Translations under genes and position numbers: made by a program
Source of the DNA: an uncultured Alphaproteobacteria bacterium
GTDB lineage: Bacteria > Pseudomonadota > Alphaproteobacteria > HIMB59
Length of the DNA: 64,000 bases
Assembly (NCBI GenBank): GCA_902611415.1
Contig: CACLZM010000002.1
Span: 1 to 64,000 of the forward strand
Direction: 5' to 3'
Part shown: positions 12,568-21,573 of the stretch, piece after piece
Position numbering within the stretch: the first letter of the stretch is position 1
Layout of the letters: every line of letters starts with the position of its first letter
The notes under the pieces: generated by a model
Told to the model about the DNA's origin: nothing
What the model saw: only the letters and a program-made list of their open reading frames with translations
Databases searched by the model: none

Positions 12568-15306
12568 TTAAGCACTACATGTTACACAATCTTCTGGTTC
12601 ATTAGATTGCGCCTCTTTGACATAAGACTCTTTTGCTTTTTTTTCAGAAGACACTGTTACTTTAACTGCGTCTACGGCTGATCGGCTTCGCAGGTAATAC
12701 ATGCCTGTTTTTAAGCCTTTTTTCCATGCATACATGTGCATGGAGTTTACTTTTCCAAAAGTAGGTGTTGCCAACCATAAGTTCATAGATTGGGTTTGGT
12801 CGATAAATGGCGCTCTATCAGCTGCCATATCAATAACTGTTTTTTGAGATGTTTCCCAAACAGTTTTATAAACATCTTTTAGGTCTTCAGGAAATCCTTC
12901 AATATTTTGTACAGAACCATTTTCCAAAATAATTTGATCACGTAATTCTTTGCTCCATAAGTTTCTCTTCATAAGTTCTTTAACAAGGTGACGATTTACT
13001 AATAAAAATTCACCTGAGAGAGTTTGTCTTTTATAAATATTTGATGTTTGTACTTGGAACGTTTCAGTATTTCCAAGGATAATACCAGTGGAGGCTGTCG
13101 GCATACATGCAGTGGTCAAAGAGTTTCGAACACCATGCTTTTGGATCTTCTCCATTAATCCCTTCCAGTCCCACATACTTGATGGTTTCACACCCCAAAG
13201 ATCAAATTGAAATTTACCTTCAGATAGAGGGGAACCTTTAAAAGTAGAGTAAGGCCCCTTATCGGTAGCAAGTTCCATTGATGCTTCTAAAGCTCCAAAA
13301 TAAATTGTCTCAAAAATTTGTTTATTAATTATTTGCGCTTGAACGGAGTCATAAGGAATATTCATTTTAAAATAAACATCTGCTAAACCCTGTATACCGA
13401 GACCGATAGGACGGTGACGACTATTTGAGTTTTCAGTTTTATTAGTAGGATAAAAATTTATATCAATAACTTGGTCTAAATTCTTAGTAGCCAGTTTTGC
13501 AACTTGATATAAGTTTTGATAATCAAATTTACTTTCATCAGTTACAAATTTTGGTAATGCTATTGATGCAAGGTTACAAACAGCAGTTTCATCTTTTTCA
13601 GAATACTCCACTATCTCCGCACAGAGATTAGAAGATTTAATGACACCAATATTTTTTTGGTTAGACTTATTATTAACAGCATCTTTGTAAAGCATGTATG
13701 GCTGACCAGTTTCAATTTGGGCTTCGATGATTTTAGACATTAAAGCTCTTGCCTTTATTCTTTTTAAGTCAGGCATTTCATTTTCATATTTTGTGTAAAG
13801 ATCAACAAACTCCTTGCCATATGTATCTGATAAACCAGGGCACTCGTGTTCACTCATCAGAGTCCAATCAGCGTCTTCTTCTACTCTTTCCATAAATAAA
13901 TCAGGAATCCATAAGGCATAGAATAAGTCTCTGGCTCTAAATTCTTCAGCTCCGGTATTTTTTCTAAGCTCTAAAAAAGCTTCAATATCCGCATGCCATG
14001 GCTCTAAATAGACAGCAAAAGAGCCCTTTCTCTTACCTCCACCCTGATCAACAGACCTTGCTGTTTCATTAAAAATTTTAAGAAAAGGTATCAATCCATT
14101 GGACTTGCCATTGGTTGACTTAATACGGCTACCGCCACCTCTAATGTTATGAGCATGAAGTCCAATGCCACCAGCGGTTTTTGAAATTAAAGCACAGTCT
14201 TTTACAGTATTAAAAATTCCTTCGATAGAGTCATCTTCCATTCCAATAAGAAAACAGGACGACAATTGTTGCATCTTTAAACCACTATTAAATAGAGTGG
14301 GAGTTGCGTGTGTGTAGAAACCCTGAGATAGGCTGTCATAGGTTTTCTTGACCTGATAAAAATCAAACTTATCTCCGGACACACATAAAGCGACTCTCAT
14401 CCATAAATCCTGAGGTCTTTCTGCTGTTTTATTGTTTGATTGTAAAAGATAAGCTCTGAACAAAGTAGTCAATGCAAAATAATCAAAGTAATAATCACGA
14501 TCATAGTCAATAATTTTTTCAATCTCTTCAGCGTTAGCTTTTACTTTTTCATAGTATTCATCGCGCAATAAACCATCCTCATAAAGATTTTTTGTTGCAA
14601 TTATAAAACCTGGTGTTTCTTTATGCAGAGCATTAGCTTTAATCCTCCCAGCTAGATATGAGTAATCAGGATGTTCTACTGTCAGAGCAGCAGCTGTTTC
14701 TGCTAAGTAAGTGTCAATTTCATTTGTTGTGATACCATCGTAAAGACCTTGAATTGCCTTTTGAGCTATTGTAATGGGATCTATCTCTAAACCGTTTGAC
14801 AAAATAGAGATACGATTTGTAATTTTTTCTAAAGAGATATCCTCTTTGTTACCATCTCTTTTGGTAACAGCCATTGTGGATACTTTGGCACCAATTTGTT
14901 CATTCAGTTGAGCAGTCTTATAACGTTGGTTAGCTCTTTGTTCTCTGTAGAGTACATAGGCGCGAGCTACTTTATGATGTTCACCCCTCATGAGGGCTAA
15001 TTCCACTTGGTCTTGGATATCCTCGATATGAATCATATCACCGTTTGCAATACGTCTAGTTAAAGCCGCTGTGACTGTTTCAGTTAACACTGAAACATTT
15101 TTGTCAATTTGTTTGCTATCACGAAGATCAGTTTGTGCCAAAAATGCTTTTCTTATAGCATTTGCAATTTTGTCAGATTTAAAAGGTGTTATCGATCCAT
15201 CACGCCTTACAACACTGAGACTTAGCAGGTTTATTTCTTCGTTTTGCTTATTTATAACTGTGTTTTTTGTTGAATTTTCAAGTGATTCTGCGTTATTTGT
15301 TTCCAT
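12568..15306 (-). CDS. nrdA: Ribonucleotide reductase large subunit (class I)
   Basis: Catalytic subunit that reduces ribonucleotides. Two ATP-cone regions are visible, starting at VVRRDGSITPFKSDKI (about 30) and VTKRDGNKEDISLEKI (about 150), so allosteric activity control is likely. Active-site marks are SSCFLIGMED, the catalytic NLCAEI cysteine, AVCNLASIAL, and the radical-transfer tyrosines in TGMYYLRSR. The tail CVTCSA holds the redox CxxC. I chose ATG at 15306, preceded by TAGGAAGA; a TTG four codons earlier (15318) is possible. NrdR-like boxes lie just upstream. Confidence 0.96.
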   Translation of the reverse strand: METNNAESLENSTKNTVINKQNEEINLLSLSVVRRDGSITPFKSDKIANAIRKAFLAQTDLRDSKQIDKNVSVLTETVTAALTRRIANGDMIHIEDIQDQVELALMRGEHHKVARAYVLYREQRANQRYKTAQLNEQIGAKVSTMAVTKRDGNKEDISLEKITNRISILSNGLEIDPITIAQKAIQGLYDGITTNEIDTYLAETAAALTVEHPDYSYLAGRIKANALHKETPGFIIATKNLYEDGLLRDEYYEKVKANAEEIEKIIDYDRDYYFDYFALTTLFRAYLLQSNNKTAERPQDLWMRVALCVSGDKFDFYQVKKTYDSLSQGFYTHATPTLFNSGLKMQQLSSCFLIGMEDDSIEGIFNTVKDCALISKTAGGIGLHAHNIRGGGSRIKSTNGKSNGLIPFLKIFNETARSVDQGGGKRKGSFAVYLEPWHADIEAFLELRKNTGAEEFRARDLFYALWIPDLFMERVEEDADWTLMSEHECPGLSDTYGKEFVDLYTKYENEMPDLKRIKARALMSKIIEAQIETGQPYMLYKDAVNNKSNQKNIGVIKSSNLCAEIVEYSEKDETAVCNLASIALPKFVTDESKFDYQNLYQVAKLATKNLDQVIDINFYPTNKTENSNSRHRPIGLGIQGLADVYFKMNIPYDSVQAQIINKQIFETIYFGALEASMELATDKGPYSTFKGSPLSEGKFQFDLWGVKPSSMWDWKGLMEKIQKHGVRNSLTTACMPTASTGIILGNTETFQVQTSNIYKRQTLSGEFLLVNRHLVKELMKRNLWSKELRDQIILENGSVQNIEGFPEDLKDVYKTVWETSQKTVIDMAADRAPFIDQTQSMNLWLATPTFGKVNSMHMYAWKKGLKTGMYYLRSRSAVDAVKVTVSSEKKAKESYVKEAQSNEPEDCVTCSA

Positions 15307-15676
15307 TCTTCCTACCAAGTTAAAGTGTACTTTTTTGAATAATCACTAGATGTAGTGTTTATTGCCTAGTGACTATACAATCTATAGACAATCTTAGTCA
15401 ATTTATTTTGTATTAAATTCTGAAAAGCCAATAAATTCAATTGGAAATTAAAGATTCAATTAACAAGTAATTTGAAAATATTCACAGGTTTTTATCAAAT
15501 TTTCCAAAACTCCGAATATCTCTTAAAAAATACTATTTAGGTCCATTTTTAATAGCCCTAATTCTGAACTGATTCGCATTATGAAAATCAAAAACAATTC
15601 ACATTTATGTTTAACTTTCATAAAAAATTCAGGATTTTTTAATAGATCTCTGTTTAAAATCCCTTACTTTCATTTG
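15307..15676. other. Intergenic region between nrdA and the pfkB-type gene
   Basis: About 370 bases without a convincing gene, separating two divergent transcription units. The nrdA-proximal part holds the two NrdR-box-like sites (annotated separately). The rest is AT-rich. Bases 15581-15676 stay open in frame with the kinase gene, but the peptide does not resemble the family, so I treat it as leader. I see no tRNA, terminator hairpin or riboswitch. Confidence 0.6.
15343..15390 (-). promoter_or_regulatory. Tandem NrdR-box-like operator before nrdA
   Basis: The first site, 15343-15358, has perfect arms CACTA and TAGTG. It agrees closely with the known NrdR consensus (ACACWATATMTWGTGT type). 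A weaker second site at 15375-15390 lies 32 bases centre to centre from the first, about three helical turns, which is the usual NrdR spacing. NrdR is the ATP-cone repressor of ribonucleotide reductase operons. The position 40-85 bases before the nrdA start fits an operator overlapping the promoter. Confidence 0.7.
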
Positions 15677-16627
15677 GTGAAAAAAATTCTAGGGGTAGGA
15701 ACTGCTTTGGTTGATGTCATATGCCAGGTAGAGGACAGTGTTATCAATAATTTAAAATTAATTAAAGGCTCTATGACATTGATTGAGGAGTCTCAAATTG
15801 AGGAAATTAGGTCAAATTTCGATAATCCATTAATCACCTCGGGTGGATCAGTTTGTAATACTATCCATGAATTAAATTTTGGCTCTCATGAGGCAAGTTT
15901 TTACGGCAAGGTCAATGATGATGAGTATGGAAATGCTTTTGTTCAAGATTTACAAAAAGAAAATATCACTTTTAAAGGTGTTTCCAATAAAACAGATCTT
16001 CCAACTGGCTGCTGTAATATACTAGTTTCACCTGATGGTGAAAGAACCATGGCTACACACATAGGAATAGGTTCACAATTAAATCCAGACGAAGTTAATG
16101 AAGATATACTCAATTCAATTGATCATGTGTACATGGAGTCATATCTTTGGGATCATGAACTAACAAAAAAAACACTCAAAAAATTTTCAGATATTGCAAA
16201 ATCAAAAAACATAGAAATATCTCTCTCATTATCAGACCCCTTTTGTGTTGATCGACACAGAGATGAATTAAAAAATTTTATAACTGATAATGTAGATTTA
16301 GTTTTTTGTAATTATGATGAGGCAAAGATGTTTTCACAATCTGAGTCAATGGCAGATGTGAGTTCTTTTTTTAAAAATTTTGGAAAAAAAATTGTAATGA
16401 CCTCTGGTGCCGAGGGCGCATACTATTTTTTTGGGGAAGATGTAAAACATCAATCTGCTCACAAAATAGAAAATGTCTTGGACACAACAGGTGCAGGAGA
16501 TAATTTTGCTGCAGGATTTTTAGATTTTTATTTATCTGGAAAACCTGTCGATGAAGCACTTAAGAATGGTAATAGAAAGGCTGAAGAAGTTATTCAGCAG
16601 CTGGGACCAAGGATAAAAAGAGCTTGA
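15677..16627 (+). CDS. PfkB-family kinase, probable adenosine kinase
   Basis: Ribokinase-fold sugar/nucleoside kinase. The N-terminus ILGVGTALVDVICQVED, the segment LIKGSMTLIEES and the GG-type SGGSVCNTIHEL match alphaproteobacterial adenosine-kinase-like PfkB proteins. The C-terminal signature DTTGAGDNFAAGFL holds the catalytic aspartate and anion hole. I start at GTG 15677 because homologues begin there. An ATG at 15581 would add 32 atypical residues, and neither has a clear ribosome-binding site. Its place before ahcY and metK supports clearing the adenosine released by AHCY. A different nucleoside or sugar substrate is possible. Confidence 0.8.
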   Translation: MKKILGVGTALVDVICQVEDSVINNLKLIKGSMTLIEESQIEEIRSNFDNPLITSGGSVCNTIHELNFGSHEASFYGKVNDDEYGNAFVQDLQKENITFKGVSNKTDLPTGCCNILVSPDGERTMATHIGIGSQLNPDEVNEDILNSIDHVYMESYLWDHELTKKTLKKFSDIAKSKNIEISLSLSDPFCVDRHRDELKNFITDNVDLVFCNYDEAKMFSQSESMADVSSFFKNFGKKIVMTSGAEGAYYFFGEDVKHQSAHKIENVLDTTGAGDNFAAGFLDFYLSGKPVDEALKNGNRKAEEVIQQLGPRIKRA

Positions 16628-16682
16628 TAATGAAGATTAAATCATATTTTATTTTAAACAGTCTATCTAAAAGGAGGGTTAA

Positions 16683-17963
16683 GTGGATTACAAAGTAAAA
16701 GATATTTCCCAGCATGTATTCGGGAGACAAGAAATTGAAATAGCAGAAACTGAAATGCCAGGTTTAATGGCTATTCGTGAACAATATGGAGAGTCAAAAC
16801 CGTTGGCCGGGGCCAATATTATGGGCTGTCTTCACATGACCATCCAAACTGCTGTCTTAATTGAAACACTTGTAGCACTTGGCGCCAAATGTCGATGGAG
16901 CTCTTGTAATATTTACTCTACTCAAGATCATGCAGCTGCTGCTATTGCCCAAAGCGGCACACCTGTTTTTGCCTGGAAGGGTATGAATGAAGATGAATTT
17001 TGGTGGTGTATTGATCAAACAATTGAGGCAGATGGGTGGGAGCCTAATATGATACTAGATGATGGTGGAGACTTAACACTTCGAATGCATGAGAAGTACC
17101 CTGAGCTTTTGAAAAATGTCAGAGGATTATCTGAAGAAACTACCACAGGTGTCCTTCGTTTAGAGCAAATGGCATCTAAAGGAACTCTTCAAGTTCCTGC
17201 TATAAATGTAAATGACTCTGTAACAAAAAGTAAATTTGATAATTTATATGGTTGTAAGGAAAGTTTAGTAGACGGAATTCGAAGAGGAACTGACGTAATG
17301 ATGGCGGGTAAAGTTGCTGTTGTAGCTGGGTTTGGAGATGTTGGAAAAGGTAGCGCAGCTTCATTAAGAGGAGCTGGAGCTAGAGTTCAAGTAACAGAAG
17401 TTGATCCTATTTGCGCACTACAAGCAGCAATGGAAGGCTATGAGGTTGTTACTATGGATGATGCATGTAAGTATGCTGATATCTTTGTAACTGCAACAGG
17501 TAATAAAGATATCATTACCCAAGACCATATGAGAGAAATGAAAGATCGTGCAATTGTCTGTAATATTGGACACTTTGATAATGAAATTCAAATAGATGAT
17601 TTGCAAAACTATAAATGGGAAGAGATAAAACCTCAAGTTGACCAAGTAACATTTCCAGATGGTAAGAAGCTAATAATACTTTCAAAGGGAAGGTTGGTTA
17701 ACTTAGGTAATGCCACTGGCCATCCTAGTTTTGTGATGAGTGCATCATTCTCAAATCAGGTTTTAGCTCAAATTGAAATTTGGGAGAATTACAAAAACTA
17801 TGAAAATAAAGTCTATGTCCTTCCTAAAAAACTAGATGAAATGGTTGCGATGTTTCACCTGCAAAAAGTTGGTGCTAAACTTACTGAAATGTCCAAGGAA
17901 CAAAGCGATTATTTAGGTGTCGAACAGCAGGGCCCATTTAAGAAAGATACCTATAGGTACTAA
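16683..17963 (+). CDS. ahcY: S-adenosylhomocysteine hydrolase
   Basis: Cytosolic NAD-dependent enzyme splitting S-adenosylhomocysteine to adenosine and homocysteine. 426 residues. Marks: [34 protein letters not shown], the NAD-binding loop [18 protein letters not shown], and the end YRY with the conserved C-terminal lysine-tyrosine region (FKKDTYRY). The start is GTG at 16683, supported by the strong AAAGGAGGG just upstream. It is followed by metK with one base between stop and start, giving a methyl-cycle operon with the kinase before it. Confidence 0.97.
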   Translation: MDYKVKDISQHVFGRQEIEIAETEMPGLMAIREQYGESKPLAGANIMGCLHMTIQTAVLIETLVALGAKCRWSSCNIYSTQDHAAAAIAQSGTPVFAWKGMNEDEFWWCIDQTIEADGWEPNMILDDGGDLTLRMHEKYPELLKNVRGLSEETTTGVLRLEQMASKGTLQVPAINVNDSVTKSKFDNLYGCKESLVDGIRRGTDVMMAGKVAVVAGFGDVGKGSAASLRGAGARVQVTEVDPICALQAAMEGYEVVTMDDACKYADIFVTATGNKDIITQDHMREMKDRAIVCNIGHFDNEIQIDDLQNYKWEEIKPQVDQVTFPDGKKLIILSKGRLVNLGNATGHPSFVMSASFSNQVLAQIEIWENYKNYENKVYVLPKKLDEMVAMFHLQKVGAKLTEMSKEQSDYLGVEQQGPFKKDTYRY

Positions 17964-17964
17964 A

Positions 17965-19137
17965 ATGAGAAAAAATTACATTTTTACATCTGAGTCAGTG
18001 TCTGAGGGGCACCCAGATAAAGTTTCTGATCGAATTTCTGATGCAGTTGTCGATCACTTTATCTCCAAAGACCCATTTGCTAGAGTCGCTTGTGAAACAC
18101 TAACAACAACCAACAAAGTTGTTTTATCCGGTGAAGTAAGAGGGCCAGTCCAAGAAGACAAAGATGAAATTATTTCAAAAGTAAGGGAGTGCATAAAGGA
18201 TATCGGCTATGAGCAAGATGGTTTTCATTGGCAAACCGCAGATATTCAATATTTACTTCACGGACAATCTGCAGATATAGCAATGGGTGTAGACTCATCA
18301 TCTGACAAAGATGAGGGGGCGGGTGACCAAGGAATTATGTTTGGATACGCTTGTACGGAAACACCTGAGCTGATGCCGGCACCAATTTTTTATTCTCATA
18401 AAATCTTAGAGATAATGGCAAAGGGAAGAAAAGACGGTAGCTTAAAAGGATTAGAGCCTGACTCAAAAAGCCAAGTAACTCTTAAATACGTTGATGGTAA
18501 ACCAAGTGCAGTTACATCTGTCGTGATATCAACACAACATGCTGATGGGTTGTCTCCTGCTGATGTTAAAGAAATAGTAAACCCAGCATTAAAAGAGTCT
18601 ATCCCTGAAGAGTTATTAAAAAATTTAGACGATAAGGAATACTACGTAAATCCAACAGGTAATTTTGTTATTGGAGGGCCAGATGGTGATACGGGATTAA
18701 CAGGAAGAAAAATTATTGTCGACACCTATGGTGGTGCAGCACCTCACGGTGGAGGTGCTTTTTCCGGAAAAGATCCCACAAAAGTCGATCGCTCTGCAGC
18801 TTATGCTTCACGATACTTAGCAAAAAATATTGTTGCTGCTGGTTTATGTGATCAGTGTACTATCCAGTTGTCTTATGCAATCGGTGTAGCCAAACCATTG
18901 TCAATTTATGTGAACACTCAAGGCACTAATAAAATAGATGAAGCAAAAATTGAGTCTGCGATACCTGACATTATGAATCTCTCTCCAAGAGGAATCAGAG
19001 AGAAATTACAGTTAAATAAGCCAATTTACGAACAAACAGCAGCTTACGGTCATTTTGGTAGAACACATGACAGCTCTTCAGGAGCTTTTTCATGGGAAGC
19101 TCTAGATTTAGTGTCCGATTTCAAATCGCTAGCTTAA
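17965..19137 (+). CDS. metK: S-adenosylmethionine synthetase
   Basis: 390-residue enzyme that makes S-adenosylmethionine from methionine and ATP. Marks are [20 protein letters not shown] at the start, [12 protein letters not shown] in the middle and [19 protein letters not shown] towards the end. I chose ATG 17965, one base after the ahcY stop. An upstream GTG in the same frame at 17917 lies inside ahcY and would add residues unlike the family. Pairing with ahcY closes the S-adenosylmethionine cycle. No SAM riboswitch is visible in front of it. Confidence 0.97.
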   Translation: MRKNYIFTSESVSEGHPDKVSDRISDAVVDHFISKDPFARVACETLTTTNKVVLSGEVRGPVQEDKDEIISKVRECIKDIGYEQDGFHWQTADIQYLLHGQSADIAMGVDSSSDKDEGAGDQGIMFGYACTETPELMPAPIFYSHKILEIMAKGRKDGSLKGLEPDSKSQVTLKYVDGKPSAVTSVVISTQHADGLSPADVKEIVNPALKESIPEELLKNLDDKEYYVNPTGNFVIGGPDGDTGLTGRKIIVDTYGGAAPHGGGAFSGKDPTKVDRSAAYASRYLAKNIVAAGLCDQCTIQLSYAIGVAKPLSIYVNTQGTNKIDEAKIESAIPDIMNLSPRGIREKLQLNKPIYEQTAAYGHFGRTHDSSSGAFSWEALDLVSDFKSLA

Positions 19138-19587
19138 TTGAGTTTGAGATTTGCAGTCTCTAATGAAATTGAGTTAAAAACTCTGGCTAGAAATATATCT
19201 AGGTCTATTTCTAAAAACCAGATTATTTTTTTTGAGGGAGAGGCTGGCTCTGGTAAGACAACTTTAATTAGATATATCTTAAGTGAAATTAGCAAGTCAG
19301 AAAAAAAAACTTTTTACTTCCAAGGGAGCCCCACGTATCAAAGAGAACATATTTACAATTTTAACAAGTTTAATATTATTCACTTTGATTTTTATCAAGT
19401 TCAAAATAACAAACTAGATTTGGATGAGTATTTTAATGATAATTGTATTCTCATTGAGTGGCCATTAGAAAATCTTATGAAAAAATATAACCATATGGCC
19501 TTATCTGTTAATATTTCGGTTACTCAAGAAAAAAGAAATATAGAGATAAAATCAAGTAATAAAAAATGGCTTCACAAAATAAAATAA
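19138..19587 (+). CDS. tsaE: tRNA threonylcarbamoyladenosine biosynthesis ATPase TsaE
   Basis: 149-residue ATPase that helps TsaB/TsaD make the t6A tRNA modification. Walker A is GEAGSGKTTLIRYIL, then SPTYQREHIYNF, the HFDFYQV aspartate-tyrosine motif, and LIEWPLE, all in the TsaE order. The TTG start abuts the metK stop (TAA TTG). Its last 22 bases overlap the AmgK-like gene. In alphaproteobacteria tsaE is often beside amgK and murU, as here. Confidence 0.9.
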   Translation: MSLRFAVSNEIELKTLARNISRSISKNQIIFFEGEAGSGKTTLIRYILSEISKSEKKTFYFQGSPTYQREHIYNFNKFNIIHFDFYQVQNNKLDLDEYFNDNCILIEWPLENLMKKYNHMALSVNISVTQEKRNIEIKSSNKKWLHKIK

Positions 19588-20534
19588 ATCTAATCAAAAT
19601 AAAAAACCACCTTCAAAATAAAAATTTTAAAATAGGGGGCTTTTTAAATTTCAAGTCTGATGCATCAGAAAAAATTTTCAAATTATGTAAAACAGCAAAT
19701 CAATCATTACTTGTACTCTCTTTTTTAAATAAACCTAGCGAATATAAAAAATATATTAAAGCAACTGATGTTTTAATTTCCCAAAATGTCAATACGCCAA
19801 AAATAATTGATCAAAGTAATTTACATAAGTTTGTAATCATGGATTATTTCCCTATTGCAAATGCATCAAAATATTTCCAAAAACCACAAATTAAAAAAAT
19901 ACTTCCATTGGCTGTGAGAGCTCTTACAAATCTTCAAAGACCTAGGAAAAAGTTTTCAGGCGTTCCGGTAAAATCACAAAATAATTTACTTAATGATGCT
20001 TTGAACGGCATTGAGACTTTTATTGATCACTATGATCACAAAATCCAAATTGGTTTTTATCTCAATAAACTTGTGAAAGTATCTTTGAAAAAAAGTACTG
20101 AAAAATATAGAAAATTTAAGCCAACTTTAACTCACGGTGATTTTTTTTTAGATAATTTAATTTATTACAATCAAAAAGTTTATGTTATTGATCATCAAGA
20201 TACCCACTACAACCACCCATTATTAGACATTTCTTCATTGATTTTTGATGCTAGGAGATCTTACTCTACTAAAGTCGAAGATAAATTATTGAAGCTTTAT
20301 GCAAGAAGAATGAAACTTAATCTCAAGGGGCTTAGGTCAGATATTCATATGATTAGTCTTTTACGTAATCTGAGAATTCTTGGTAATTGGGTGCAATTAT
20401 ATAATGCTGGAAAACCAAAATATCTTAAAGCCTTTAGAAAAAATACATGGGCTCAAATATTTAAACATGTTGAATATTTAAGACTTTGGGATCTAAGAGA
20501 AATATTTATGGAAATATATAACAAAACAAGTTAA
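19566..20534 (+). CDS. amgK: AmgK-like N-acetylmuramate/N-acetylglucosamine kinase
   Basis: 322-residue aminoglycoside-phosphotransferase-fold kinase. The catalytic loop THGDFFLDNL and the metal-binding IDHQDTHYNHPLLDISSL are clear. AmgK phosphorylates MurNAc at the anomeric carbon so that MurU can make UDP-MurNAc, a peptidoglycan recycling route that bypasses fosfomycin-sensitive MurA. The specific name rests mostly on position: tsaE overlaps its start and a MurU-like nucleotidyltransferase follows with no gap. The sequence alone shows only an APH-type kinase. Confidence 0.75.
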   Translation: MASQNKINLIKIKNHLQNKNFKIGGFLNFKSDASEKIFKLCKTANQSLLVLSFLNKPSEYKKYIKATDVLISQNVNTPKIIDQSNLHKFVIMDYFPIANASKYFQKPQIKKILPLAVRALTNLQRPRKKFSGVPVKSQNNLLNDALNGIETFIDHYDHKIQIGFYLNKLVKVSLKKSTEKYRKFKPTLTHGDFFLDNLIYYNQKVYVIDHQDTHYNHPLLDISSLIFDARRSYSTKVEDKLLKLYARRMKLNLKGLRSDIHMISLLRNLRILGNWVQLYNAGKPKYLKAFRKNTWAQIFKHVEYLRLWDLREIFMEIYNKTS

Positions 20535-21176
20535 ATGGACGCTCTAATATTAGCTGCAGGTTATGGAATGCGAATGGATAACTTAACCAAAGATATCCCT
20601 AAACCCTTATTAAAAATAAAAAATAAAACACTTATTAGCTATGCAGTTGATCTAATTAAAAACATGTCGTTTAATAAAATTTATATCAATACTCATTACA
20701 AACATAATATGTTGGAGAAATTTGTCTCTGAAAATTACCCTGATATTTCAATTTCTTATGAGGAAACTATCTTAGGAACAGGAGGTGGTATCAAAAAAAT
20801 TCAAAAAAATGATATAGTAATTCTAAATACAGATAATTTATGGGACCAGTCATTTGAAAATGAATTAGAGGGATCAATTAAATTTTTTGAAGAAAATAAA
20901 AATTTTGATAATGTCCTCCTTATAAATTCTAAAAATTATAATTTTGATCTTGAAGTAAATAATGATGGACTTATTAACTTTCCATCAAAAATCTACAATA
21001 CTTCATTTCAAGGTTGCCATATTATAAGAAAAAACTCTTTGCATCCTTATCCTGAAATTTTTAACATTCAAGATTTTTGGAAAGATTGTTCTTTAAATGA
21101 AAAAATCTATGGATATGAGACCACTGTAACCAATGTTCATGTTGGAACTAAAGATGAGTATTTGAAATACAAATAA
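20535..21176 (+). CDS. murU: MurU-like sugar-1-phosphate nucleotidyltransferase
   Basis: 213-residue nucleotidyltransferase. The N-terminus LILAAGYGMRMDNLTKDIPK is the nucleotide-binding signature (GxGxRM...KP), and ILNTDNLW is the metal-binding aspartate region. MurU converts MurNAc-1-phosphate to UDP-MurNAc. Directly after the AmgK-like gene this is the most likely role. GlmU- or RfbA-like activity on another sugar phosphate cannot be excluded. The protein is slightly shorter than typical MurU. Confidence 0.75.
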   Translation: MDALILAAGYGMRMDNLTKDIPKPLLKIKNKTLISYAVDLIKNMSFNKIYINTHYKHNMLEKFVSENYPDISISYEETILGTGGGIKKIQKNDIVILNTDNLWDQSFENELEGSIKFFEENKNFDNVLLINSKNYNFDLEVNNDGLINFPSKIYNTSFQGCHIIRKNSLHPYPEIFNIQDFWKDCSLNEKIYGYETTVTNVHVGTKDEYLKYK

Positions 21177-21195
21177 TCATTACCATATTAAGTAT

Positions 21196-21522
21196 ATGAT
21201 AGTTGAACAAATAAATGACGATGAATTTAATCAAAAAGTTCTTGAAGGATCAAAAGATAAGCCCGTTTTAGTAGATTTTTGGGCTGAGTGGTGTGGTCCA
21301 TGTAAGGCTATAGCCCCCATCTTAGATAATTTAGCCTCTGAAATGAGCGACAAGATATCTATAAAAAAAATTAATATAGATGAAAACCCTCAAGCACCAG
21401 CAAACTTCAGTATTAGAAGCATACCCACAATGATACTCTTTAAAGATGGATCATTGGCTGACACAAAGATCGGATTAGGCTCCGAAACAGACTTAAGAGA
21501 CTGGATTAATAGTAAACTTTAG
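21196..21522 (+). CDS. trxA: Thioredoxin
   Basis: 108-residue cytosolic thioredoxin, a general disulfide reductant. WAEWCGPCKAIAPIL holds the active cysteines at 33 and 36, and RSIPTMILFKDG holds the cis-proline. The length is standard. It follows murU after 19 bases on the same strand and faces the DddP-like gene across a 51-base gap with no obvious hairpin. Confidence 0.96.
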   Translation: MIVEQINDDEFNQKVLEGSKDKPVLVDFWAEWCGPCKAIAPILDNLASEMSDKISIKKINIDENPQAPANFSIRSIPTMILFKDGSLADTKIGLGSETDLRDWINSKL

Positions 21523-21573
21523 AAAATATACATATCAAAATATACTTAATTAAATGAGATTATATTTCGAATG

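Noticed and set aside
17917-17964. Upstream GTG start for metK
   Set aside because: It lies inside ahcY and adds residues absent from the family; ATG 17965 gives the standard N-terminus.
16628-17964. SAM or SAH riboswitch before ahcY or metK
   Set aside because: The gap before ahcY is only 55 bases with no recognisable paired structure, and metK follows ahcY after one base.
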